Below the pieces are notes generated by a model. That model was not told where the DNA came from. It saw only the letters and a program-made list of their open reading frames with translations, and ran no database searches. Source: Nitrosospira sp. Nl5 (GTDB taxonomy: Bacteria > Pseudomonadota > Gammaproteobacteria > Burkholderiales > Nitrosomonadaceae). From it: DNA of 64,000 nt. The position numbers were made by a program, and so were the translations under genes. Numbering within the stretch: position 1 is the stretch's first letter; every line of letters starts with the position of its first letter. Of this stretch, positions 46,334-56,257 are shown in pieces. Location: positions 124,001 through 188,000 of the forward strand of contig NZ_FMVQ01000003.1 in assembly GCF_900102495.1 (NCBI RefSeq). The letters run 5' to 3'.

Positions 46334-46570
46334 ATGTACGCCGCCGCACCGAACACAAGCTTTCATGTGGAAGAATTGGCATCGGATAAAGCAAAGGCCG
46401 AGCTATCTGGCTTCGTTGATGACGTATGTCATGACGCCGGAGATAAGCCTTGGAGAGTGCAGCGTAGCCGAAAGTATTTGGAACTGTTGAGGTTCACCAG
46501 CAGATTGAGGCGGTTCCATCAAGCAACTTCCGCGGTTTGCCCGCGGTTTGGTGTTGCGGACTTCAGATAG
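46334..46570 (+). CDS. Possible 78-residue hypothetical protein
   Basis: The first ~55 residues have protein-like composition (FHVEELASDKAKAELSGFVD, RSRKYLELLRFTSRLRR), helical and charged; the last ~15 do not. No ribosome site, no family recognised. It could be a decayed gene. Listed with low confidence because the spacer between recQ and csbD is otherwise empty. Confidence 0.25.
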   Translation: MYAAAPNTSFHVEELASDKAKAELSGFVDDVCHDAGDKPWRVQRSRKYLELLRFTSRLRRFHQATSAVCPRFGVADFR

Positions 46571-46693
46571 GAGTTAGGCGGCCAGCGGGTAAAAGGTTTA
46601 CGGGTAGATGATTTAACCGTGTTTTTACCCCAATGCGGGAGGTCAACCGGATTGCCCCGGATATTGTGCGTGCCGCCCCCACTGCCTGGCAGT

Positions 46694-46714
46694 AAAAACC
46701 CGCTGAAGCGGCTC
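46694..46714 (-). terminator. Terminator of csbD
   Basis: 26 bp after the csbD stop, the minus strand reads CCGC-TTCA-GCGG followed by TTTTT. The stem is short, with one mismatch before further pairing, so moderate confidence. Confidence 0.5.
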
Positions 46715-46739
46715 AAGATTATTAATCTACGCAGTAATT

Positions 46740-46925
46740 TTATAGCTTGTCGACCGCGTCCTTGATCGTTTCCTTCGCATCTCCAACGCCCTTTTGAATT
46801 TTTCCCTCGACCTGTTTGGCGAGGCCTTTCGCCTGATCTTCTTTGCTGCCAGTTATATTGCCAGCCTCTTCCTGAATTTTCCCGGCGATATCTTTTGTTG
46901 TGCCCGTGATTTGATCTTTGTTCAT
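46740..46925 (-). CDS. CsbD family stress-response protein
   Basis: 61 residues, strongly charged and helical: MNKDQITGTTKDIAGKIQEE then GSKEDQAKGLAKQVEGKIQK, the CsbD domain duplicated as usual. AGGAGA lies 8 nt upstream. CsbD proteins are sigma-B-type stress proteins in Bacillus and are common in Proteobacteria; molecular role unknown. Monocistronic, with terminators on both sides (46694 and 47046). Confidence 0.88.
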   Translation of the reverse strand: MNKDQITGTTKDIAGKIQEEAGNITGSKEDQAKGLAKQVEGKIQKGVGDAKETIKDAVDKL

Positions 46926-47045
46926 TTATGTTCTCCTGGATAAATGTGAATATGGCCTGCTGTTAATTCTGAATGCGCAGGAATAGTCATTTTAACAACG
47001 AGCTGAAGCTCATCTGTACGGTACTGCACATTAAGCGGGAAGGGC

Positions 47046-47071
47046 AAAAAAATACCCACGCTTGGTGGGTA
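47046..47071 (-). terminator. Orphan rho-independent terminator
   Basis: On the minus strand a perfect 7-bp stem TACCCAC/GTGGGTA with a 5-nt loop is followed at once by seven T. It faces transcripts coming from 47.1-47.6 kb, where no established gene lies, and shields csbD from them. Confidence 0.75.
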
Positions 47072-47195
47072 GAAATATAAAGGAGATTTTATTTTATAAA
47101 GCCGGCAGCTGGTTCAACTCACCACCGGGCTAGGGCAACTACCAACTTGGGGCAAAGCGGTTACCCTGACTACATTGTTACGCATCCAGCAGGCT

Positions 47196-47218
47196 TTGCC
47201 TATTGGACTAAAGTACAG
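47196..47218 (+). repeat. 23-bp motif, copy 2
   Basis: TTG followed by CCTATTGGACTAAAGTACAG. Exact inverted copy of 40809-40831. The core GACTAAAGTA also occurs at 16795. Confidence 0.6.
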
Positions 47219-47292
47219 CGGTAGCCGGACTAGCTTGGGTGGACTCTAGTTGGCCGCTTTAGGCCCAGCCTTTACCCTTGATACCCTGTTTA

Positions 47293-47466
47293 TCATTGGC
47301 AAATGGCTCCCATGAATTCCCTCACCCCACGAAATCCAGTTCTTCCAAGTTTTCCGTTGTAGCCGACGCCCCTATCCTCACCGCTGCCCAATTCCGCCGA
47401 GCTGGCGGAGGTCCCGCTGGAGGACACTCCGGCGCCCTGTAATCGGGCCCTAGCCAGGCTTGCCAT
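47293..47466 (-). CDS. Candidate 57-residue small protein upstream of the orphan terminator
   Basis: From the ATG at 47466 (AGAGGA 4 nt upstream) a frame of 57 codons runs to a TGA at 47293. It is rich in Gly, Ser and Arg (for example GAGVSSSGTSASSAELGSGE) and ends FMGAICQ. The composition is borderline and no family is recognised. Support comes from its ribosome site and from the terminator 220 bp downstream on the same strand; an untranslated RNA is an equal alternative. Confidence 0.3.
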   Translation of the reverse strand: MASLARARLQGAGVSSSGTSASSAELGSGEDRGVGYNGKLGRTGFRGVREFMGAICQ

Positions 47467-47599
47467 TTAATCCTCTGACTCATGTGTGACATTTAACAGC
47501 TTACGTGCGCTAACAGACCGAGTATTTAAATTATTCTCCTTAGACTCATCAGTAATCTTGTTAATGAGATTTTATTGATCTTAGGGTAGGAGGTGAGCA

Positions 47600-47989
47600 A
47601 TGAAAGACCTTTCGAAATATAAGTGGCATCAAATGATGAGCGTAATTGCTCTTGCTGCGGTATTCACAACAGGTTGCGCAACCACGGAAAAGAGAGACAT
47701 GGCGGCTCAGCTTGAGGTTGCGAAAACTGCGGTCGCCGACGCAGTAAGCGCCGGGGCGCCGGAATTTGCCCCGGTGGAATTGAAAATCGCCCAGGAAAAC
47801 CTGGCTGAAGCAGAAAAGGCAGCGATGGAGGATGACTACAAACGTGCCAAAAAGCTAGGTGAAAACGCGAAAACAAATGCGCAATTAGCGAGCGCCAAAA
47901 CTCGCGCGGCGAAAGCACAGCAGGCAGCAGACGCAGTGAAGGAAAGCGATCGAACACTGCAAGACGAAATGAACCGCAAATTAAAATAA
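47600..47989 (+). CDS. DUF4398 lipoprotein
   Basis: 129 residues: signal with lipobox TTGC26 (FTTGCATT), then two long Ala/Glu/Lys-rich helices typical of DUF4398 (FAPVELKIAQENLAEAEKAA). Expected to be anchored in the outer membrane on the periplasmic side. AGGAGGTGA lies just upstream of the ATG. 18 bp separate it from the OmpA-like gene, so the two form an operon and share the DUF4398 pattern, suggesting a duplication. Confidence 0.85.
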   Translation: MKDLSKYKWHQMMSVIALAAVFTTGCATTEKRDMAAQLEVAKTAVADAVSAGAPEFAPVELKIAQENLAEAEKAAMEDDYKRAKKLGENAKTNAQLASAKTRAAKAQQAADAVKESDRTLQDEMNRKLK

Positions 47990-48007
47990 TTACCTGAAGG
48001 AGATGTC

Positions 48008-48829
48008 ATGAAAAAAAATGGCTATTTAACCATCTCGTTTGTGTTTATTGCAGTTCTGACGGGCTGCGCTTCGACACCGAACGCACATCTGGATAGCGCC
48101 CGTAGCAGCTATCGCAGTGCCCAGAGCGATCCCGAAGTTACAAATCTCGCTCCTTTGGAACTGAAGAAGGCAGGCGACGCGCTGACAGAAGCCGAGAATG
48201 CCTGGAGGAAAGGAAAAGATTCTGCCAAGGTGGATCATCTAGCTGATCTGGCGCAAAAGCAAGTTGCAATAGCGCAGGAAACCGCAAAGCGGAAAGCCGC
48301 TGAAGCAGTTGTGTCTTCCGCCGATGCCGAGCGCAATAAAATTCGCCTTTCTGCAAGAACAGAGGAAGCGGAAAAGGCCCAAGAGCAGGCACAGAGCGCT
48401 GAAATGCGGGCAAGCATGCTCGAATCGCAGCTTAAAGAACTGAGCGCAAAAAAATCGGACCGGGGTATGGTCATTACCCTCGGCGATGTGCTGTTCGATA
48501 CCGACCGTGCGCAACTCAAGTCGGGTGGAGTTCGCGAGGTGCAGAAACTTGCTGACGTTCTCAAGCAGAATCCCCAACGCAACGTTGCAATTGAGGGATT
48601 CACAGACAGCACCGGCAGCGAAGACTATAACCAGGAGCTCTCCGAAAGGCGCGCCGATGCGGTCCGGGATACCCTGCTGAACATGGGCATTGATGCCGCA
48701 CGCATCACAACACGAGGTTATGGCAAAAACTTTCCAGTCGCCAGTAACAGTAATGAAGCAGGCCGGCAATTGAATCGGCGGGTTGAAGTTATCATATCCG
48801 ACGAAAGCGGGAATATCAGGTCGCGCTAA
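48008..48829 (+). CDS. OmpA-family lipoprotein with DUF4398 N-terminal helix
   Basis: 273 residues. Lipobox LTGC19 near residue 19, a DUF4398-like helical region (about 25-150; LAPLELKKAGDALTEAENAW), and a C-terminal OmpA peptidoglycan-binding domain (GDVLFDTDRAQLKSGG, IEGFTDSTGSEDYNQELSERRADAV, GYGKNFPVASN, NRRVEVII). It should tie the outer membrane to peptidoglycan. AAGGAG is 6 nt upstream. Confidence 0.92.
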   Translation: MKKNGYLTISFVFIAVLTGCASTPNAHLDSARSSYRSAQSDPEVTNLAPLELKKAGDALTEAENAWRKGKDSAKVDHLADLAQKQVAIAQETAKRKAAEAVVSSADAERNKIRLSARTEEAEKAQEQAQSAEMRASMLESQLKELSAKKSDRGMVITLGDVLFDTDRAQLKSGGVREVQKLADVLKQNPQRNVAIEGFTDSTGSEDYNQELSERRADAVRDTLLNMGIDAARITTRGYGKNFPVASNSNEAGRQLNRRVEVIISDESGNIRSR

Positions 48830-49092
48830 AGGTTCTCATAAGGCGTCTGCCCTATCGGCAAAGGAATGATCAAAAAAAGCGCGACAGTCCGTACTAGCGA
48901 TGAACCATGGTCTAGAAGCTGGATCGTATCTTATTCACGAACCTCGCCTTCGACGTAATCAAGGCATCATGACTGTAGACGGCCTGACTTCACCAACCGC
49001 GATTTCATCGTGACGTTACGCGCCTTCCACTGCCCTGATAATATCTTCAATCTTATTTTAAACCGTCGCGGATCCCGCTTCGCCGGGCTATG

Positions 49093-49455
49093 TCATGCCT
49101 CTACGATCACCTCAAATCCGCCATAGATCAGGCGCTTTCCATCGAATGGCATTGGGTTCGCGTCGGGCTGCATTCGGGGATCGCCCATCATCTTCTTCCA
49201 GGCGTCGTCACGCACCTGGCGCGAAGGCCACGTTACCCACGAGAACACCACCGTCTCGTCCGCCTGGCACTTGACCGCCATAGGAAAGGACGTCAGCTTG
49301 CCCTCGGGCACGTCATCGCCCCAGCACTCGACGACGTTCAGCGCTCCGTACTCCTTGAATACCGCGGCAGCTTCTGCAGCATGCTGCCGGTAGATTTCCC
49401 GATTGGCTGTAGGCACGGCGGCAACGAATCCATCGACATAGTTCATGTCGTTCAT
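49093..49455 (-). CDS. DUF1428 family protein (YbaA-like)
   Basis: 120 residues, cytoplasmic, with YVDGFVAAVPTANREIYRQH at the start and MPFDGKRLIYGGFEVIVEA at the end, the DUF1428 pattern of an alpha/beta dimeric barrel. Function unknown. AAGGAG lies 7 nt upstream of the ATG at 49455. Confidence 0.9.
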   Translation of the reverse strand: MNDMNYVDGFVAAVPTANREIYRQHAAEAAAVFKEYGALNVVECWGDDVPEGKLTSFPMAVKCQADETVVFSWVTWPSRQVRDDAWKKMMGDPRMQPDANPMPFDGKRLIYGGFEVIVEA

Positions 49456-49599
49456 GATTGATCTCCTTCATGGTTTGAATTGAATCGAGACGGTCAAAAC
49501 AAAATGAACCAAAAGAACCGATAAATGGGCATTGTCGTTTTACCGGCAAAAGGCCATTGTGAAGATCTATATATTTCTGGACTTCTTTGGATTATCCGA

Positions 49600-49686
49600 T
49601 GGTGCCGGGAGGGGGAATCGAACCCCCATGACCTCGCGGTCGCGGGATTTTGAGTCCCGTGCGTCTACCAATTCCGCCATCCCGGC
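49600..49686 (-). tRNA. tRNA-Leu (CAA)
   Basis: An 87-nt class II tRNA with encoded CCA. Acceptor GCCGGGA/TCCCGGC, A73, anticodon stem CGGGA/TCCCG with loop CTCAAAA (anticodon CAA, reads UUG), a long variable arm (GCGACCGCGAGGTCAT region) and T-stem GGGGG/CCCCC around TTCGATT. Confidence 0.95.
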
Positions 49687-49777
49687 AAGGCTGTGGCCCG
49701 TTCGTTTGAAAAGGGATTATCACTGAAAATATAGGTCGCGGCAACCTGCGTGAGCGAAGTCAGGGGGTACCGGTATA

Positions 49778-50821
49778 ATGTGCGCGATGAAAACTCAGGA
49801 TTTCGATTTTGGTCTTCCCGCAGATCTCATCGCGCAATCTCCAGTCGAGCATCGTGCCAGCAGCCGCATGCTGCATCTGGAAGGTTCGAGCGGCATGCTG
49901 CAGGACAGGATGTTTGCCGACCTGCCTAAATATCTGAGCGCTGGCGACGTGGTGGTATTCAATGACACCCGTGTCATTAATGCGCGCTTATTTGGCGTGA
50001 AGCGCAGTGGGGGCAAGGTGGAGGTAATGGTGGAGCGAGTGCTGGATGCGCATTGCGTGCTGGCGGTTGTGCGTGCCAGTCACCCGCCGAAACCGGGCTC
50101 GGTACTTTTTCTCGCTAATGCAATCCGGGTAACGGTATTGATGCGCGAGCATGATGTCTATACCCTGCGTTTCGATCACGAAAGTACGGCTATGGAGTTA
50201 CTGGAACGCTACGGCAGTCTGCCGCTGCCACCTTACATCTCGCGACCGGCGACAAAAACAGACGAAGCACGCTACCAGACAGTCTATGCAAGACAGGCGG
50301 GTGCTGTGGCAGCACCTACCGCAGGGCTGCATTTTGATAAGAATATGCTGGCAACATTGGCTGAAATGGGTGTGGTGATTGCACATGTGACGTTGCATGT
50401 CGGTATGGGTACCTTCCAGCCGGTTCGTGTGGAAAACATTGCCGATCACAAGATGCATAAGGAAATTTTTCATGTGCCGCCGGAAACGGTGGAATCCATC
50501 CGGCGGGCGAAAGCCGGTGGCGGACGAGTGCTGGCGGTGGGGACAACATCGTTGAGGGCGCTGGAAGCGGCGGCAGCGGCCGGCGGCGGCGAACTGAAAC
50601 CGGGCCATGGCGATACGGATATTTTTATCACCCCGGGCTATCGCTTGCGCGTGGTAGAGCGCTTGCTGACTAACTTCCATTTACCCCGCTCGACGCTGCT
50701 GATGCTGGTGTCCGCTTTTGGGGGCGTGGAAAATATCCGTCATGCATATCAACACGCAATCAATGAGCACTATCGCTTTTTCAGCTACGGCGACGCGATG
50801 CTGATCGAAAGACAGTCATAA
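49778..50821 (+). CDS. queA: S-adenosylmethionine:tRNA ribosyltransferase-isomerase
   Basis: 347 residues. Converts preQ1-tRNA to epoxyqueuosine-tRNA. Conserved stretches: [65 protein letters not shown], and [16 protein letters not shown]. The ATG at 49778 has AGGGGGT at good spacing; ATG at 49787 (MKTQDFDF) is the alternative. First gene of queA-tgt-yajC-secD-secF. Confidence 0.96.
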   Translation: MCAMKTQDFDFGLPADLIAQSPVEHRASSRMLHLEGSSGMLQDRMFADLPKYLSAGDVVVFNDTRVINARLFGVKRSGGKVEVMVERVLDAHCVLAVVRASHPPKPGSVLFLANAIRVTVLMREHDVYTLRFDHESTAMELLERYGSLPLPPYISRPATKTDEARYQTVYARQAGAVAAPTAGLHFDKNMLATLAEMGVVIAHVTLHVGMGTFQPVRVENIADHKMHKEIFHVPPETVESIRRAKAGGGRVLAVGTTSLRALEAAAAAGGGELKPGHGDTDIFITPGYRLRVVERLLTNFHLPRSTLLMLVSAFGGVENIRHAYQHAINEHYRFFSYGDAMLIERQS

Positions 50822-50911
50822 ACTCGAATCCTATATTGATCCGACGAGCGAACGATATGTCGCAGGAAACCTCCAGTGGCGTTGCAAAGCATCCGTACGT
50901 TGTGGGGCTGG

Positions 50912-50932
50912 ATTCCGGGTCAAGCCCGGAAT
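50912..50932. repeat. Dispersed palindrome between queA and tgt
   Basis: A perfect 8-bp stem ATTCCGGG / CCCGGAAT around TCAAG, inside a longer string (CTGG before and GACG after) of a type that is scattered through many proteobacterial genomes. Followed 12 nt later by a short T-run; could also act as a weak terminator. Confidence 0.6.
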
Positions 50933-51018
50933 GACGAAAGATTGGTTTTTGCCGGGTAAGATAATTTGCCGCGATGTGCTTATCAATGTCGCTCTATAGG
51001 ATTAATTCATTTGCGTGA

Positions 51019-52131
<1,113 letters not shown>

Positions 52132-52169
52132 AATGCATCCCTTTTTGAAACTGTCTTCGGAGAAATGCC

Positions 52170-52505
52170 ATGTTGATTAGTGAAGCTTTTGCTCAGGCCG
52201 CCGCTCCTGCCCCGCAAGGCGCGGACTTTTTGAGTTTGCTGCCGCTGATCGGCATATTCGCCGTATTTTATCTCCTGCTGATTCGTCCCCAGTCGAAGCG
52301 CGCCAAGGAGCAGAAATTGATGATAGAGGCGCTGCAAAAAGGCGACGAGGTGGCGACGACAGGCGGCGAGCTGGGGCGCGTGGTCAAGGTTAGCGGCAAT
52401 TACGTCATACTGCAAATTGCCGAGAACGTGCAGGTCATCATACAAAAAACGTCTGTTCAGACCCTGTTGCCCAAGGGAACCCTGAACAGTATCGAGAAGG
52501 AATAA
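52170..52505 (+). CDS. yajC: Sec translocon accessory protein YajC
   Basis: 111 residues: one membrane span (about 21-41, LLPLIGIFAVFYLLLIRPQ), followed by the conserved RPQSKRAKEQ and GDEVATTGGELGRVVKV segments. Partner of SecDF-YajC. Confidence 0.94.
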   Translation: MLISEAFAQAAAPAPQGADFLSLLPLIGIFAVFYLLLIRPQSKRAKEQKLMIEALQKGDEVATTGGELGRVVKVSGNYVILQIAENVQVIIQKTSVQTLLPKGTLNSIEKE

Positions 52506-52571
52506 GATCGGTAAAGGTAGGCGAGGGTGCAACGCAGTCCTTCCACCCTTCTCGTCCTTCGCATCCCTCCC

Positions 52572-52599
52572 GAACATGATCCTGAATCCGGCAGTTGAC
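52572..52599 (-). repeat. Dispersed repeat copy between yajC and secD
   Basis: Minus-strand sequence GTCAACTGCCGGATTCAGGA and the next 8 bases match 26941-26968 at 23 of 28 positions. Confidence 0.55.
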
Positions 52600-52671
52600 T
52601 GCTCTTTTTTTAGTTAAGCCCCATGAACCGCAAAAACCGAAACTCCACCCACTCCAACCGCCGGCTTTAGG

Positions 52672-54516
52672 ATGAATCGCTACCCCCTCTGGAAATACCT
52701 GATTATCGCGATTTCGATACTGCTCGGACTGTTCTATACCTTGCCAAATTTTTATGGTGAATCGCCGGCAGTACAGGTTTCGCCGTTACGTACCGCCGCC
52801 AAGGCGGATACGGCCCTGCTGCAACGGGTTGAAGAGGCGTTAAAGAAAGCTAATCTTGTCCCAAGTGGAATGTTTCTCGAAGAAGGTGGCGTCAAAGTAC
52901 GTTTTTCCGATACGGACGCGCAGATCAAGGCCAGGGATACGCTTCAGTCGGTGCTGGGTAACGGCTACATGGTAGCGCTGAATCTTCTCCCTAATTCGCC
53001 ACAGTGGTTGACCAGTCTGGGCGCGTTGCCGATGTATCTGGGGCTCGATCTGCGTGGCGGCGTACATTTCATGTTGCAGGTAGACATGCACGGTGCGCTC
53101 TCCAAAGCGCTTGACCGCTACAGTGCCGATATCCGCAGCAGTTTGCGCGAGCAGAAGATTCCGTATATCGGGCTGGATAAGGATAGTACCAGGGTCATTG
53201 TCAAATTCCGCGATCCAGAATCGCGTGCCAAGGCCGAAGCCGAAATCAAAAAGACCTACGCCGATTTAAGCCTGCGAGAGCAGAATGTGGGGGATGAGTT
53301 TCATCTCGCCGCCACTCTCAAGCCGGAAGCACAGAAACTCATGCAGGATTCCGCCGTGCAGCAGAACATTACCACGCTGCGCAACCGCGTCAACGAACTG
53401 GGTGTAGCGGAGCCAATTATTCAACAGGCCGGCGCTGACCGCGTAGTGGTGCAATTGCCCGGCGTACAAGATACCGCCAAGGCCAAGGATATTCTGGGAC
53501 GCACGGCTACGTTGGAAGTGCGGATGGTGGACGACGAGCGTGACCTGGCGGCTGCATTGCGCGGGCAGGTTCCATTTGGAACCGAGCTTTACTATGAGCG
53601 CGGCGGCGGCCCGTTGCTGGTGAAAAAACAAGTGGTGTTGACGGGCGACCGTATCAATGACGCTCAGGCTGGTTTCGATAATAACAACCAGCCAGCGGTG
53701 CACCTTAACCTCGACAACAATGGCGCACGAATTTTCAGGCAGTTGACACAGGAAAATGTCGGCAAGCGCATGGCAATTTTATTGATCGAAAAGAACCAGG
53801 CGGAAGTTGTTACAGCGCCTGTGATTCGTGAAGAAATCGGTGGTGGAAGGGTGCAGATCAGTGGGCGCATGACCACCGAGGAAGCCAGGGATGTGGCGCT
53901 GCTATTGCGTGCCGGCGCATTGGCCGCGCCGATGGATATCATCGAGGAGCGCACGGTGGGCCCGAGTCTCGGCGCCGACAATATTTCACGCGGGTTTGAT
54001 TCAACGCTATTTGGTTTCGCCGCGATCGCTGTTTTTATGTCTGCTTATTATTTGATGTTTGGTTTCATTTCGGTCATAGCGTTGGGCGTAAACCTGCTGT
54101 TGCTGGTAGGTCTCCTCTCAATTTTACAAGCCACGCTGACGCTTCCGGGCATGGCGGCGATTGCGCTCACCCTGGGAATGGCAATCGATGCGAATGTGCT
54201 GATCAATGAACGTATCCGCGAAGAGTTGCGCAACGGCGTATCGCCGCAAGCGGCAATAACTTCGGGGTATGAGCGGGCGTTTGGCACCATACTTGATTCC
54301 AACATTACGACATTGATCGCCGGTATCGCGTTATTTGCGTTTGGTTCCGGCCCTGTGAAGGGATTTGCCGTGGTGCTGTGCTTAGGCATATTAACCTCAA
54401 TGTTCAGCGCGGTAATGGTTTCGCGCGGCATGGTTAACCTGGTATATGGCAATCGCCGCAAGCTGGAACGGGTCTCCATCGGCCAGGTCTGGAAGCCGGC
54501 GAGTGACAGGCGCTGA
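52672..54516 (+). CDS. secD: Protein translocase subunit SecD
   Basis: 614 residues: N-terminal membrane helix (residues ~7-25), large periplasmic P1 region, then five membrane helices from about residue 440. Conserved MYLGLDLRGGVHFMLQVD (the D-L-R-G-G-V motif) and GMAIDANVLINERIREE in the transmembrane half. Uses proton motive force to pull proteins through SecYEG. Confidence 0.96.
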   Translation: MNRYPLWKYLIIAISILLGLFYTLPNFYGESPAVQVSPLRTAAKADTALLQRVEEALKKANLVPSGMFLEEGGVKVRFSDTDAQIKARDTLQSVLGNGYMVALNLLPNSPQWLTSLGALPMYLGLDLRGGVHFMLQVDMHGALSKALDRYSADIRSSLREQKIPYIGLDKDSTRVIVKFRDPESRAKAEAEIKKTYADLSLREQNVGDEFHLAATLKPEAQKLMQDSAVQQNITTLRNRVNELGVAEPIIQQAGADRVVVQLPGVQDTAKAKDILGRTATLEVRMVDDERDLAAALRGQVPFGTELYYERGGGPLLVKKQVVLTGDRINDAQAGFDNNNQPAVHLNLDNNGARIFRQLTQENVGKRMAILLIEKNQAEVVTAPVIREEIGGGRVQISGRMTTEEARDVALLLRAGALAAPMDIIEERTVGPSLGADNISRGFDSTLFGFAAIAVFMSAYYLMFGFISVIALGVNLLLLVGLLSILQATLTLPGMAAIALTLGMAIDANVLINERIREELRNGVSPQAAITSGYERAFGTILDSNITTLIAGIALFAFGSGPVKGFAVVLCLGILTSMFSAVMVSRGMVNLVYGNRRKLERVSIGQVWKPASDRR

Positions 54517-54550
54517 TGTCAACGATGAATAGGACGGGGCTGTCCCCAAT

Positions 54551-54580
54551 AAATAAGCAGGAAATAAGCAGGGAATAAGG
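54551..54580 (+). repeat. 11-bp tandem repeat overlapping the secF leader
   Basis: AAATAAGCAGG occurs twice in tandem (54551-54561, 54562-54572) followed by a partial third unit (GAATAAGGG). The last unit supplies the AAGGG of the secF ribosome site, so copy-number change would alter the leader but not the site itself. Confidence 0.6.
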
Positions 54581-54586
54581 GCCGGT

Positions 54587-55522
54587 ATGGAATTTTTCAG
54601 AATCAAGCGCGATATTCCCTTCATGAGCTGGGGGAAATATACCACCACCATTTCGTTGCTGACTTTTGTCGTATCAGTGTTCTTTCTCTTCACAAAGGGG
54701 TTGAATCTGGGCGTGGATTTTACCGGCGGCACGGTAATGGAGGTCGGCTACACTCAGTCGGCGGACATCGGAAAGGTACGGAATATACTCATCAAGCTCG
54801 GCATGTCGGACGCAAGCGTGCAGAATTTTGGAACATCCCGGGATGTCATGATACGCCTTCCAGCCAAGCCGGATATCTCAAGCGCCAGGCTGTCCGAAAC
54901 GGTGATAGCGGCACTACGCCAGGATGACAAAACAGCAGAGATACGCCGGGTGGAATTTGTCGGGCCGCAAGTGGGCAAAGAGCTGGTGGAAAATGGCGCG
55001 CTGGCGTTGCTGATGGTTTCGCTCGGTATTGTTGCTTATCTCGCGGTGCGCTTCGAGTGGAAATTCGGCGTTGCCGGAATCATTGCCAACTTGCATGATG
55101 TCGTGATCATTCTTGGTTTCTTCGCGTTCTTCCAGTGGGAATTCTCGCTCACCGTGTTAGCCGCAATATTGGCGATTCTTGGCTATTCGGTGAACGAATC
55201 AGTGGTGATATTCGACCGGATACGAGAAAATTTTCGCAAGTTGCGCAAGGCTCCGGTGACGCAAGTTATCGACAATGCGATCACTCGCACCATGTCGCGT
55301 ACTATCATCACCCACGGCAGTACCCAGATGGTCGTTGTCTCCATGCTGTTTTTCGGTGGAGAGGCGCTGCATTACTTTGCCCTGGCGCTGACCATTGGCA
55401 TCCTGTTCGGCATTTATTCTTCGGTATTGGTGGCAAGCCCTCTCCTCATGCTGCTGGGCGTTTCACGCGAAGATATTGTCAAACCTGAAAAAAAGAAGGA
55501 TGAGGTGGAAGCATTGCCTTAA
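54587..55522 (+). CDS. secF: Protein translocase subunit SecF
   Basis: 311 residues, six membrane helices. Typical LNLGVDFTGGTVMEVGYT near the start and GYSVNESVVIFDRIRENFRK in the middle, plus RTMSRTIITHGSTQMVV. Forms the heterodimer with SecD. Confidence 0.96.
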   Translation: MEFFRIKRDIPFMSWGKYTTTISLLTFVVSVFFLFTKGLNLGVDFTGGTVMEVGYTQSADIGKVRNILIKLGMSDASVQNFGTSRDVMIRLPAKPDISSARLSETVIAALRQDDKTAEIRRVEFVGPQVGKELVENGALALLMVSLGIVAYLAVRFEWKFGVAGIIANLHDVVIILGFFAFFQWEFSLTVLAAILAILGYSVNESVVIFDRIRENFRKLRKAPVTQVIDNAITRTMSRTIITHGSTQMVVVSMLFFGGEALHYFALALTIGILFGIYSSVLVASPLLMLLGVSREDIVKPEKKKDEVEALP

Positions 55523-55597
55523 TGTAGCTTTGATCTTTCCAGACTCTTCTCAGTTTGGTTTCAATCGCTGTCCCGGTTTCGTCGTTTAAGGCTTGTC

Positions 55598-56251
55598 TTG
55601 GAACTTCTCACCACCTTTATCGATATCATCCTGCATCTGGATCAGCATCTCATCTGGCTGGTTCAGAATTACGGCAACTGGATTTATCTCATTCTGTTCC
55701 TGATTATTTTCTGCGAGACCGGGTTAGTGATAACGCCGTTCCTGCCTGGAGACTCCCTGCTATTCGTGGCTGGCGCGATTGCCGCCAGCGGTGCCATGGA
55801 CGTTCAATTGTTGGCGGCGCTGCTCATGCTAGCCGCATTTTGCGGCGATAATACCAATTATTGGATCGGGCGCTACTTTGGCCCCCGAATATTCAGCCGC
55901 GCGGATTCGCGTTTATTAAACCGTGCTCACCTGGAAAAAACCCACAGATTCTATGAAAAGCACGGCGGCAAGACCATTATTTTTGCGCGTTTTCTGCCCA
56001 TCGTACGTACCTTTGCGCCTTTCGTTGCCGGCGTTGGACGTATGATCTATCCGCACTTCGTGGCGTTCAGCGCATTCGGCAGCGTTTTCTGGATCAGTTT
56101 TTTTGTGTTCGGCGGTTTCTATTTCGGTAACGTGCCGGTAGTTAAAAACAATCTGACTCTTTTTATTCTCGGCATTCTCATTATTTCCATTCTCCCCGGC
56201 ATCATCCAGTTTATACGCAGCCGGCTGGATAATCGCGGTCAGAAAGTCTAG
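55598..56251 (+). CDS. DedA family membrane protein
   Basis: 217 residues with about four to five membrane segments. DedA signature: FCETGLVITPFLPGDSLLFVAG, GDNTNYWIGRYFG, and FARFLPIVRTFAPFVAGVGRM. DedA proteins act in lipid transport across the membrane and affect proton motive force. Start is TTG (MELLTTFIDIIL); no ATG fits. Convergent with hemH, 6 bp apart. Confidence 0.9.
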   Translation: MELLTTFIDIILHLDQHLIWLVQNYGNWIYLILFLIIFCETGLVITPFLPGDSLLFVAGAIAASGAMDVQLLAALLMLAAFCGDNTNYWIGRYFGPRIFSRADSRLLNRAHLEKTHRFYEKHGGKTIIFARFLPIVRTFAPFVAGVGRMIYPHFVAFSAFGSVFWISFFVFGGFYFGNVPVVKNNLTLFILGILIISILPGIIQFIRSRLDNRGQKV

Positions 56252-56257
56252 CGCCTT

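Larger units (their letters stand above)
46926..47599. other. Long accessory spacer between csbD and the DUF4398 pair
   Basis: About 670 bases. It holds a minus-strand terminator (47046-47071), copy 2 of the 23-bp motif (47196-47218) and a candidate minus-strand small gene (47293-47466). AAGGAG motifs at about 47081 (plus) and 47539 (minus) are not followed by usable start codons. The promoter of the DUF4398 lipoprotein gene should be near the right end. Confidence 0.4.

Noticed and set aside
46519-46716. 65-codon minus-strand frame after csbD
   Set aside because: Runs through the csbD terminator; composition not protein-like.
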